From positions 1 through 7,168 of the forward strand of contig JAOACU010000149.1 of the NCBI GenBank assembly GCA_026417715.1: a stretch of DNA of 7,168 nucleotides. The letters are read 5' to 3'. How positions within the stretch are numbered: the first letter of the stretch is position 1; every line of letters begins with the position of its first letter. Below are positions 1 through 5,942 of the stretch, in pieces. Made by a program: the position numbers and the translations under genes. Under the pieces are notes generated by a model. The model was not told the DNA's origin. It worked only from the letters and a program-made list of their open reading frames with translations, and made no database searches. The DNA comes from Anaerolineae bacterium. GTDB lineage: Bacteria; Chloroflexota; Anaerolineae; UBA4142.

Positions 1-153
1 GTTGATGACAAACGAGTCAGAACTTTTTGCTTATACCTTCACCTCCTTTATTAACCGATCGGTATGTCCACTTGAGTATAACACCAAATTGGCTATTTCG
101 TACATTAAAATTTCGATAACGATTGTTGAACGAATGGTCTAGGGTTAGTCACA
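1..153. other. Non-coding upstream region, no gene seen
   Basis: This AT-richer stretch before the histidine kinase has no credible reading frame on either strand. It contains a 10-bp palindrome, ACCGATCGGT at 54-63. It also contains CACCTCCTTTA at 40-50, which on the minus strand reads as a near-perfect Shine-Dalgarno sequence but is not followed by a start codon at normal spacing. I found no convincing -35/-10 pair for the kinase; TATAAC at 77-82 and TAAAAT at 106-111 have no good partner. The kinase may therefore be transcribed from further upstream or from a non-consensus promoter. Confidence 0.6.
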
Positions 154-2076
154 ATGAAATTGCAAACCAAATTTGGATTAGGAATTCTCATCGTCTTTAC
201 GCTCCTTGCTGTAAGTATCGCTACTACCAGTTTTTTGTGGGTGGATCACACAACCATCCGCGATGCACAGGCGCGCGTGCAATTGCACATTCAAGCCAGT
301 TGGGAAATTTTCAACAGTAAACTCGAACGGATGCAAGCGGCAATGGAGGTGCTTGCACGCGATCAGCAGGTTCGTGAGTTTCTTCAAAATTCCTACGATC
401 CCAATCTTGCTCTCAAGACGCGTATCTACCTAGAATTGCTACGGCAATCGCAAAGTATGGATGTGTTGAATGTGATGGATAGCACAGGACGCGTATTGTT
501 ACGCACACGCGCGCCTCACCTTGCAAATGATGTGGTGACGGACGATCCCGTCGTCTCGCGCGCACTAACGACGCGTAAACTTGCCGTTGGCACGATTATT
601 CTTCCACCCGAACGTCTGCGACGTGAAGGAGATGAACTTGTCGCGCGCTGTCTTGAAAATGGCGGCGAATTACGCGGAATGATGCAAACAGTTGCGGTGC
701 CCATTCTGGCAGAGGATCGTCTGTTGGGTGTGGTCCAAGTCGGTAGTCTGGTGAATGGTGCAAGCGAAAAAGTGGATCGGATTCGCAACACCGTATTCCA
801 GAACGCCCAGTATAACGGCAAGCCACTCGGCACTGCAACAATTTTTATGGGCGATGTGCGCATCTCGACGAACGTGCTCGACACGCAAGGCAAACGCGCG
901 GTCGGCACGCGCGCGTCACCCGAAGTTGCACAACGCGTGCTCGTGGAGGGTAAACCTTGGACAGGACGCGCGTGGGTGGTGGACACGTGGTACCTCGCGC
1001 AGTACGATCCGCTCTACGATCCCGACGGGCGCATTATCGGAATGTTGTACGTCGGTGAGTTGGAGCAAAAATATCTTGATCTACGCACACAAGCGTTGGC
1101 GCTGTTCTTGGCAGTCATTTTCGCGGGGATGCTCCTGGCTTTCGTCATTTTCTTTTTGATTGTTCGTTCGATTGTCGAACCGATTCAACAACTGGCGTAC
1201 GCTACGCAACGTCTTGCGGCAGGTGATTTGACGTATCGCATTGCCGATGTGCCGCGCGGCACTACACAAGACGAGGTGAAGAATCTCGCCCGTTCGTTCA
1301 ACGCGATGGCAGAAGAACTCCAGCAGCAGCGCGAACAAATCGAAGATGATCGTCGTGCGCTGGAAAAATTGAACGAAGATTTGCAGACCACCAATCGCAA
1401 CTATATGGAGATGCTCGGCTTTGTTGCGCACGAACTCAAAAATCCGCTGTCATCGGCGATTATGAACGTGCACACCGTCAAAGATGGCTATGTGGGACCG
1501 CTGAACGACACGCAAAAAGCCGCGCTCGAATCGGTGGCTAAAAGTTTGCGCTATTTTCGCGAGATGATTGCCAACTATCTCGATTTGTCGCGCCTCGAAA
1601 AAGGTGAGTTGCGTGTCAAACCGATACGCCTTGAACTCCAGAGTGAAGTGATTGCGCCGATAGTCGAAGGACTGGCGCGCAGTCTCCAAGAAAAGCGAAT
1701 GACCCTAGACAATCAAGTGCCTGCAACGTTCGAACTGCGCGCGGATCGCGATTTACTGCGCATTGTGTACGACAACTTGCTGTCCAACGCCATCAAGTAT
1801 GGTCGCGAAGGCGGCAAAATCGTCTTGTCCGCACAGCCAACTGATCGCAGTGTGACCTTGAGTGTGTGGAACGAGGGCGATGGCATTCCACCCGACAAGA
1901 TGAATCTACTGTTCAAAAAATTCAGTCGCATTCCCGGTAAGAGTTCGGCAGGTAAAAAAGGCACGGGCTTGGGTTTGTACATTTGCAAAGAGATTATCGA
2001 AAAACACGGTGGCAAAATTTGGGCAGAATCGCAAGTGGGCGCGTGGACCAAATTCAGTTTCGAGTTACCTAACTGA
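154..2076 (+). CDS. Membrane sensor histidine kinase with Cache-type sensor, HAMP, HisKA and HATPase domains
   Basis: This is a 640-aa two-component sensor kinase. A short N-terminal tail is followed by TM1 (about residues 8-30) and a large extracytoplasmic sensor (about 31-312). TM2 (about 314-336), a HAMP domain (about 337-393), a coiled-coil linker (about 380-420) and the catalytic core come next. The sensor's second half (ATIFMGDVRISTNV, then KRAVGTRASPEV, then GMLYVGELEQ) resembles the Cache_3-Cache_2 fusion family of ligand sensors. The phosphoacceptor is H426 in FVAHELKNPL. The N box has N541 and N545, the G1 box is GDG with D576, and the G2 box is GTGLGL at 603-608. All catalytic motifs are intact, so it should autophosphorylate. 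The start was chosen because MKLQTKFGLG leads straight into TM1; the ribosome site is weak (AGGG at 141-144). No response regulator lies downstream, so the partner is upstream of the window or elsewhere. The ligand cannot be told from sequence; family precedent suggests a small organic acid or similar molecule. Confidence 0.95.
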   Translation: MKLQTKFGLGILIVFTLLAVSIATTSFLWVDHTTIRDAQARVQLHIQASWEIFNSKLERMQAAMEVLARDQQVREFLQNSYDPNLALKTRIYLELLRQSQSMDVLNVMDSTGRVLLRTRAPHLANDVVTDDPVVSRALTTRKLAVGTIILPPERLRREGDELVARCLENGGELRGMMQTVAVPILAEDRLLGVVQVGSLVNGASEKVDRIRNTVFQNAQYNGKPLGTATIFMGDVRISTNVLDTQGKRAVGTRASPEVAQRVLVEGKPWTGRAWVVDTWYLAQYDPLYDPDGRIIGMLYVGELEQKYLDLRTQALALFLAVIFAGMLLAFVIFFLIVRSIVEPIQQLAYATQRLAAGDLTYRIADVPRGTTQDEVKNLARSFNAMAEELQQQREQIEDDRRALEKLNEDLQTTNRNYMEMLGFVAHELKNPLSSAIMNVHTVKDGYVGPLNDTQKAALESVAKSLRYFREMIANYLDLSRLEKGELRVKPIRLELQSEVIAPIVEGLARSLQEKRMTLDNQVPATFELRADRDLLRIVYDNLLSNAIKYGREGGKIVLSAQPTDRSVTLSVWNEGDGIPPDKMNLLFKKFSRIPGKSSAGKKGTGLGLYICKEIIEKHGGKIWAESQVGAWTKFSFELPN

Positions 2077-2088
2077 GGTTACGCAGGT

Positions 2089-2116
2089 GTAGGACAAGTG
2101 TGCACACTTGTCCTAC
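2089..2116. repeat. Perfect 28-bp intergenic palindrome
   Basis: The arms GTAGGACAAGTGTG and CACACTTGTCCTAC are exact reverse complements with no unpaired centre base, starting 12 bp after the kinase stop codon. As RNA this would fold into a stem of about 12 bp with a tight loop. No T-tract follows, so it is not by itself a Rho-independent terminator; the proper terminator comes 24 bp later. It may protect the kinase mRNA 3' end, or be one copy of a dispersed palindromic repeat family. The dispersed-repeat reading rests on my recollection of similar GTAGGACAAG-type palindromes in related genomes, not on a second copy in this window. Confidence 0.75.
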
Positions 2117-2139
2117 TCTGGCATCAGTTCATCACTACT

Positions 2140-2173
2140 GCACACGCCTGATTGCAGAGACGTGTGCTTTTTT
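2140..2173 (+). terminator. Rho-independent terminator after the histidine kinase
   Basis: GCACACG at 2140-2146 pairs with CGTGTGC at 2161-2167 to give a 7-bp stem with a 14-nt loop. It is followed directly by six T residues (2168-2173). It lies 64 bp beyond the kinase stop and just before the promoter of the ZIP gene, so it separates the two transcription units. The loop is longer than ideal, so strength is uncertain. Confidence 0.7.
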
Positions 2174-2179
2174 GTTGAA

Positions 2180-2192
2180 CGATTGACAATCG
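2180..2192. promoter_or_regulatory. Candidate operator overlapping the ZIP -35 box
   Basis: CGATTG-A-CAATCG is a perfect 6-1-6 inverted repeat. The -35 hexamer TTGACA (2183-2188) lies entirely inside it, so a bound repressor would block RNA polymerase directly. The odd-centred inverted repeat upstream of a metal transporter fits a metal-responsive repressor, but the sequence does not match a known box that I can name. No regulator gene is adjacent. This is an inference from position and symmetry only. Confidence 0.4.
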
Positions 2193-2210
2193 AGTGGCAT
2201 TCGCTATAAT
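2183..2210 (+). promoter_or_regulatory. Consensus sigma-70-type promoter of the ZIP gene
   Basis: The -35 box TTGACA (2183-2188) and -10 box TATAAT (2205-2210) both match consensus exactly, with a 16-bp spacer. Transcription would start near 2217, giving a leader of about 26 nt. The leader contains the ribosome site GGAGGAG at 2231-2237, seven bases (counted from GGAGG) before the ATG. Such a strong core promoter suggests high expression unless repressed. Confidence 0.85.
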
Positions 2211-2242
2211 CGCGCTAAACCCCTAACATCGGAGGAGCATCA

Positions 2243-3037
2243 ATGAATCCTATTCCTATCGAATCATTCTTTGTCGCAATAGCGGGCAATAATCCCATCG
2301 CGCAAGGACTCGTCGGCGGCATCGTCATTACACTGTTGAACACGCTGGGTGCGTTGGCAGTGTTGATTTGGCGTAAACCGTCGGAACGTTTTTTGGATGC
2401 CGCGCTCGGCTTTGCCGCTGGCGCAATGCTTGCCGCAAGTTTCACCAGTCTCATTTTGCCGGGCATCGAGCATGGCGGCGTTCTGCCGGTGCTAATCGGT
2501 GTGCTGTTGGGATCGTTCGTGTTGGACTATGCCGATCACAACGTGCCGCACTTGCACAGTATCCGAGGCGAAGAAGGAGGCACATCGGCACGCATCAAAG
2601 CGGTGTGGCTCTTTATCATCGCGATCACGATTCACAACATGCCCGAAGGGTTGGCAGTAGGCGTGGGGTTTGGTTCGGGAGATTTACGCAATGCGATTCC
2701 GTTGATGGTGGCAATTGGCTTGCAAAATATTCCTGAGGGTTTAGCCGTCGCGGCATCGGCGTTGAGTTTGGGAATGGGCACCTACTTTTACGCCAGCATC
2801 GTTGGAGTGCGCGCGGGGTTGGTAGAAATTCCGCTGGCGATTTTCGGCGCGTGGGCAGTCCAAATCGCGCAACCGATTTTGCCGTACGCGATGGGGTTTG
2901 CCGCTGGCGCGATGCTCTACGTTATCAGCGATGAAATCGTACCCGAAACGCATCGCAAAGGACACGAACGTCTGGCAACCTTCGGTACGATTCTGGGTGT
3001 TGTGGTGATGTTGTTTATGGATGTGATATTCGGATAA
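2243..3037 (+). CDS. ZIP-family divalent metal transporter
   Basis: This 264-aa integral membrane protein probably moves zinc or another divalent metal into the cytoplasm. It has the usual eight hydrophobic segments of ZIP proteins and the two signature helices. HNMPEG (H131, N132, E135) is in the TM4 position and QNIPEG (Q161, N162, E165) in the TM5 position, and together they form the metal site. A glutamate in LVEIPLA (E195) fits the additional TM6 ligand. The glutamine in place of histidine in the second motif points to the GufA/BbZIP-like branch more than to ZupT. A histidine-bearing loop (about residues 92-100, DHNVPHLHS) precedes TM4 and may act as a metal-collecting loop. The gene has its own promoter, a strong ribosome site that fixes the start, and terminators on both sides, so it is monocistronic. 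Metal specificity cannot be settled from sequence. Confidence 0.93.
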   Translation: MNPIPIESFFVAIAGNNPIAQGLVGGIVITLLNTLGALAVLIWRKPSERFLDAALGFAAGAMLAASFTSLILPGIEHGGVLPVLIGVLLGSFVLDYADHNVPHLHSIRGEEGGTSARIKAVWLFIIAITIHNMPEGLAVGVGFGSGDLRNAIPLMVAIGLQNIPEGLAVAASALSLGMGTYFYASIVGVRAGLVEIPLAIFGAWAVQIAQPILPYAMGFAAGAMLYVISDEIVPETHRKGHERLATFGTILGVVVMLFMDVIFG

Positions 3038-3079
3038 ACACAAAACCCGAAGGGGTATGCCCCTTCGGGTTTTGTGTTT
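3036..3079. terminator. Bidirectional Rho-independent terminator between convergent genes
   Basis: A perfect 20-bp inverted repeat (3036-3055 with 3060-3079) encloses the 4-nt loop TATG. The GC core ACCCGAAGGGG/CCCCTTCGGGT is flanked by A-rich sequence on the left and TTTTGTGTTT on the right, so it works as a stem plus U-tract in both directions. It ends the ZIP transcript and the ABC exporter transcript. It is so compact that the last two bases of the ZIP stop codon and the final base of the permease stop codon are part of the stem. Confidence 0.93.
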
Positions 3080-3864
3080 CAACTCGACGCGCTGGAATAA
3101 TAACGCAGCGCGAAATTCCAAAAACGATTCGATGCGATGAACAAACCACCAGCGAAAGCAAAACCAATCAACGCGGTTGTCAAATCGAGTCGCCCCAGTA
3201 GCGCGCTGGCAGGAAACGTCGTGATGAACGCAATCGGCACGATGAAGGTGAGGAGCACGCGCACCGCACCGCGATAAATCGTCACCGGATAACGCCCCGC
3301 CTCATAAAAAGCATAAAACAATTCGGTGATATTGTCAATCTTGACGAACCAGAACGCAAGCGACACCATCAGCAACCAAATCGAATACACCATTACGAGT
3401 GCTGAGACAATCATTGCCGCGAAGAAACCGATTTGTGCAAGCGTTGGTGTGACGTGCAATTGCGTCAGTCCATAAAAGATGACAAAGAGACCGATGACCA
3501 CATCCACCAAGCGCCAGATGACGATGTTGCGCAAACTGGTGATAAATTGCGCGTTGACCGGCTTGGTGAGGACAAAATCCAATGTGCCATCGCGAATCTG
3601 CTCGATCACCGTGCCGACGTTCGGACGCAAGAGCGCTTCAATGACACCCTGGAAGAACGTGAACAAGCCGACGACCATCAGCACTTCGGCGTACGTCCAA
3701 TCGCCCATCGTCTTGCGATGCATAAAAAAGACCGAAACGCCAGCGATACCCCACGCCAGCCAAAACACGCTCATCAACGCGTTCGCCAAAAAGTTGACGC
3801 GGTATTCGAGTTCGCGCAAGAGTGAGTTTTTGTAAAAGATGGTAAGCAGTTTCAAGTAACGCAT
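3079..3864 (-). CDS. ABC-2-type transporter permease (COG3694-like), last gene of exporter operon
   Basis: This 261-aa membrane protein should have six transmembrane helices and form one half of the channel of an ABC exporter. It resembles the PF06182 (ABC-2 family) permeases. Recognisable stretches are IRDGTLDFVLTKPVNAQF in the cytoplasmic loop, and FYEAGRYPVTIYRG with IVPIAFITTFPASALLGRL near the C-terminus. I chose the ATG at 3864 because MRYLKLLTIFYKNS is the natural N-terminus of the family. The frame stays open upstream to a TTG at 3942, but that extension is encoded by a heptamer repeat hairpin. Neither start has a convincing ribosome site, so translation may depend on coupling to the upstream permease gene, which ends 67 bp earlier. 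The substrate is unknown. Confidence 0.88.
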   Translation of the reverse strand: MRYLKLLTIFYKNSLLRELEYRVNFLANALMSVFWLAWGIAGVSVFFMHRKTMGDWTYAEVLMVVGLFTFFQGVIEALLRPNVGTVIEQIRDGTLDFVLTKPVNAQFITSLRNIVIWRLVDVVIGLFVIFYGLTQLHVTPTLAQIGFFAAMIVSALVMVYSIWLLMVSLAFWFVKIDNITELFYAFYEAGRYPVTIYRGAVRVLLTFIVPIAFITTFPASALLGRLDLTTALIGFAFAGGLFIASNRFWNFALRYYSSASS

Positions 3865-3879
3865 CGTTCGTTGACCGAT

Positions 3880-3930
3880 GACGAAGGACGAACGACGAAC
3901 GCCTTCGTCCTTCGTCTTCTGTCCTCCGTC
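3880..3930. repeat. Heptamer-type repeat hairpin between the two permease genes
   Basis: GACGAAGGACGAA (3880-3892) pairs perfectly with TTCGTCCTTCGTC (3904-3916), leaving an 11-nt loop. The pyrimidine-rich arm continues to about 3930 with diverged GTCCTCC-type units. The word family is the same as in the element at 4716-4789, but here the long purine arm is on the minus strand, so the two elements are in opposite orientation and flank the middle gene. The element fills nearly all of the 67-bp space between the permease genes. It has no T-tract suited to termination on the operon strand. Confidence 0.8.
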
Positions 3931-3931
3931 G

Positions 3932-4810
3932 TCACGCGCCAAACGCGCTGAATTGCCGAATGCCTCTACTCCACAACCAGCGATACAACACCAGCGCGAA
4001 CGCTAGCCAACCGAACATTGTGAGTGTGCCGATGAGCAAATCAAACGTGGACAAGCGTCCCAAGAGAATTTCGACGGGAAACGAGAGCATAAAGCGAAAC
4101 GGCAAATAGTTCGCCACTGCTGCGACGGGCGCGGGAAACAAATCGAGCGGCGCGACAACTCCGCCAAGCATCAACATCCCCGCATACCACATTTCGTTGA
4201 GTGTGAGTGCCTGCGAAATCCAAAATGCAAGAATGCCAAAGCAGTATTGCGAGAGAAATCGCAACAACCACGCGACGACCATCGCCACAAGCCACAACGA
4301 GAGTGTAAGTGGTGTAATGTCGTAGTGAATGGTCGGGAAGAGCCACCACGCGAGAATCGCGAGCGGCGCCAAAATCCACAAACGCAACACCTTGTCGGCA
4401 AGGTGCGCGGCGATGTATTCGTGAATCGGATTGATGGGGTGCAACAGTTTCACCGAAAGATCGCCGTGTCGAATTTCGTAATCGAGTTCCCAGATGACCC
4501 ACGCATTGGTCAATTGGCGTACCAACGTCAACAAGAGATAGTACGACACGAAATCGTTTTGCGAATAGCCACCGATGGGACCGCTTTCGGAAAGAGCGTA
4601 CCACACGGCGAGCATCACCAGTGGCAGCACCCCCGTCAGCATCCAAATCACGATACTCGCGCGATATTCGAGCATCAAGCCCATTGCGCGGCGGAGGAGC
4701 GCGGCGTATTTGTGTGGAAGACGGAGGACGGAGGACGAAGGACGGAAGACGGAGGACGGAGGACGAATACTTTCGTCTTCCGTCCTTCGTTGTTGGTCAC
4801 TCATCATCAT
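3932..4810 (-). CDS. ABC-2-type transporter permease (COG4587-like) with repeat-encoded N-terminal extension
   Basis: This 292-aa protein is the second, distinct permease of the exporter. The family core begins at about KYAALLRRAMGLMLEYRAS and contains IRHGDLSVKLLHPINPIHEY and the late motif YLPFRFMLSFPVEILLGRLS, as in COG4587-type ABC-2 permeases. The start is taken as the first of three consecutive ATGs (4810, 4807, 4804). AGGAGG at 4817-4822 lies 6 bases before the first, and no other ATG, GTG or TTG occurs before the methionine at 4684, which has no ribosome site. Consequently about 28 residues (roughly QQRRTEDES to SSVLRLP) are encoded by a heptamer repeat inserted between the start and the conserved core. 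The gene overlaps the end of the ATPase gene by 14 bp, which implies translational coupling. The reading frame remains open further upstream to 4864 inside the ATPase gene, but that is a shadow. The repeat-derived segment is hydrophilic and probably a cytoplasmic tail. Confidence 0.87.
   Translation of the reverse strand: MMMSDQQRRTEDESIRPPSSVFRPSSSVLRLPHKYAALLRRAMGLMLEYRASIVIWMLTGVLPLVMLAVWYALSESGPIGGYSQNDFVSYYLLLTLVRQLTNAWVIWELDYEIRHGDLSVKLLHPINPIHEYIAAHLADKVLRLWILAPLAILAWWLFPTIHYDITPLTLSLWLVAMVVAWLLRFLSQYCFGILAFWISQALTLNEMWYAGMLMLGGVVAPLDLFPAPVAAVANYLPFRFMLSFPVEILLGRLSTFDLLIGTLTMFGWLAFALVLYRWLWSRGIRQFSAFGA
4716..4789. repeat. Tandem heptamer repeat with inverted arm inside a permease 5' coding region
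   Basis: Seven perfect-phase heptamers run from 4716 to 4764: GGAAGAC, GGAGGAC, GGAGGAC, GAAGGAC, then GGAAGAC, GGAGGAC, GGAGGAC, followed by GAA. This makes a 28-bp higher-order unit present almost twice. After a short TACT spacer the inverted arm CGTCTTCCGTCCTTCG (4774-4789) pairs perfectly over 16 bp with 4736-4751. The purine arm has no T and the pyrimidine arm has no A, so neither strand can contain a stop codon within an arm. This explains how the element can sit inside an open reading frame. Confidence 0.88.
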
Positions 4811-5834
4811 CTTCGTCCTCCTCACGCTCACCGCGTTCTGCGCGCACGCGCGCGGCTTGCTCAAACACGCGCGTAATCACATCTTCGATGGGCGGCTCTT
4901 CGATGGTCACATCGGCAACGGGGAGTTGCGCGAGCAAGCGCGCGGCAACATCGGGCGTGGTATCGCGCGGGACAAGCAGTTCCGCGCGTTGTTCGCGCGC
5001 GCTGAGCACTTCACCATAGTCTTCGAGACGTTGTCCGTTCAGTGGTTGGGCTAACTCGACGCGGATGAGTTTGTGCGGTGCGATTTTTTCTGCTAACGTG
5101 TGCAAATCACCGTCGTATAACAACTTGCCGTGATCAATCACGATGACACGTCGGCAAAGCGCGGTGACGTCTGCCATATAGTGGCTCGTCAAGAGAATCG
5201 TTGCGCCATAGCGCGCGTTGTACTCGCGAATAAACTGACGAATCTTGGTTTGCATCGTCACGTCGAGCCCAATCGTCGGTTCGTCCAAGAACAACACTTG
5301 GGGTTGATGCAAGAGCGCGGCGGCAAGTTCGCACTTCATCCGCTCGCCGAGTGAAAGTTTGCGCACTTGTTTTTTCAACAGCGGACCCAAGTCCAACAAC
5401 TCGGTCAATTCGTCCAGACGCTTTTTGAAGGCGTCATCAGGAATTTCGTAGATGGCGGCGTTGACCAAGAATGTTTCGAGCGCGGGCAAATCCCACGAGA
5501 GTTGTTGCTTTTGTCCCATCACGAGTGTGATTTGGCGCAAGAATTCGGGACGACGTTCGCTGGGAATGAAACCCAACACGCGCGCAATGCCGCGCGTCGG
5601 ATACAGCAAACCCGAAAGGACTTTGAGCGTCGTCGTTTTGCCTGCACCATTGGGTCCCAAAAAGCCGACGATTTCGCCAGCGTCAATCGTGAACGATACA
5701 TCGTCCACCGCTTTGACATCGCGATACTTGCGCCACACAAACGATTTCAGTGAGCCGACGAGTCCGGGTTCTTTTTGGTGCACGGAATAGTACTTGCAAA
5801 GATGTTCGACGTAGATAGGTGGATCGTTGGGCAT
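4797..5834 (-). CDS. ABC transporter ATP-binding protein (COG4586-like), first gene of exporter operon
   Basis: This 345-aa cytoplasmic ATPase powers the exporter. Walker A is GPNGAGKT at 60-67 (K66), the Q-loop region is VMGQKQQLSWD at about 105-115, the signature is LSLGE at 160-164, Walker B is VLFLDE at 180-185 and the switch histidine is H218 in LLTSH. The GQKQQL and LSLGERMKCE forms, and the segment before Walker A (residues 24-45) that reads into VKAVDDVSF, fit the COG4586/NatA-like type paired with two ABC-2 permeases. I chose the ATG at 5834 over an in-frame one at 5882: GGGAAGG lies 5 bases before it, and the alternative would start upstream of the predicted promoter -10 box. The protein is longer than a bare NBD because of a C-terminal domain (about 235-345), ending in a very acidic tail. 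Substrate is not predictable; the family includes uncharacterised exporters. Confidence 0.93.
   Translation of the reverse strand: MPNDPPIYVEHLCKYYSVHQKEPGLVGSLKSFVWRKYRDVKAVDDVSFTIDAGEIVGFLGPNGAGKTTTLKVLSGLLYPTRGIARVLGFIPSERRPEFLRQITLVMGQKQQLSWDLPALETFLVNAAIYEIPDDAFKKRLDELTELLDLGPLLKKQVRKLSLGERMKCELAAALLHQPQVLFLDEPTIGLDVTMQTKIRQFIREYNARYGATILLTSHYMADVTALCRRVIVIDHGKLLYDGDLHTLAEKIAPHKLIRVELAQPLNGQRLEDYGEVLSAREQRAELLVPRDTTPDVAARLLAQLPVADVTIEEPPIEDVITRVFEQAARVRAERGEREEDEDDDE
4817..4822 (-). promoter_or_regulatory. Ribosome binding site deciding the middle permease start
   Basis: On the minus strand AGGAGG lies 6 bases before the first of three in-frame ATG codons (9 and 12 bases before the other two). 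It is embedded in the codons for the acidic C-terminal tail of the ATPase (EREEDEDDDE). The tail codons therefore serve both as protein sequence and as ribosome site. Confidence 0.75.
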
Positions 5835-5853
5835 AATCACCTTCCCACGATGA

Positions 5854-5882
5854 ATTGTAGCACAAATCGCGCGCGTGAACAA
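5854..5882 (-). promoter_or_regulatory. Probable promoter of the ABC exporter operon
   Basis: On the minus strand, TACAAT (5859-5854) is a good -10 box. It lies 17 bp from TTGTTC (5882-5877), a weak -35 with only the TTG matching. The predicted start of transcription is near 5847, giving a very short leader that still contains the GGGAAGG ribosome site. It is divergent from the HD-gene promoter, with only 9 bp between the two -35 boxes. Confidence 0.55.
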
Positions 5883-5891
5883 AATGCTTGG

Positions 5892-5920
5892 TTTACAAGA
5901 TGCGCCTTTTGCAGTATGAT
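5892..5920 (+). promoter_or_regulatory. Probable promoter of the HD hydrolase gene
   Basis: TTTACA (5892-5897) and TATGAT (5915-5920) each match consensus at five of six positions and are 17 bp apart. Transcription would start near 5927, so the mRNA has a leader of about 75 nt. The leader contains a long hairpin and the ribosome site AGGAG (5990-5994), 7 bases before the ATG. Confidence 0.7.
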
Positions 5921-5942
5921 GACTGATAGTGTTAGGTGAAAT

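Noticed and set aside
40..50. CACCTCCTTTA on the plus strand as the 3' end of a 16S rRNA gene
   Set aside because: The preceding sequence has none of the conserved 16S 3' region (no GTAACAAGGTA or GGCTGGAT), so only the anti-Shine-Dalgarno-like word matches.
54..63. ACCGATCGGT palindrome as an operator for the kinase gene
   Set aside because: At 10 bp it is close to chance expectation over a window of this size, and no promoter could be placed beside it.
2231..2256. Shared 14-bp word GCATCAATGAATCC at the starts of the ZIP and HD genes
   Set aside because: It covers only the start codon region, both proteins begin Met-Asn-Pro, and flanking sequence differs; most likely coincidence or a favoured initiation context.
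4716..4767. CRISPR-like direct repeats
   Set aside because: The repeats are back-to-back heptamers with no spacers and no cas genes nearby.
4247..5054. Several open plus-strand frames across the exporter operon
   Set aside because: They lie antisense to well-recognised ABC genes; their length reflects the strand composition of those genes and the stop-free repeat, and their products resemble nothing.
5835..5882. Longer N-terminus for the ABC ATPase starting at 5882
   Set aside because: The segment overlaps the predicted promoter, has no ribosome site, and the GGGAAGG motif directly precedes the ATG at 5834.
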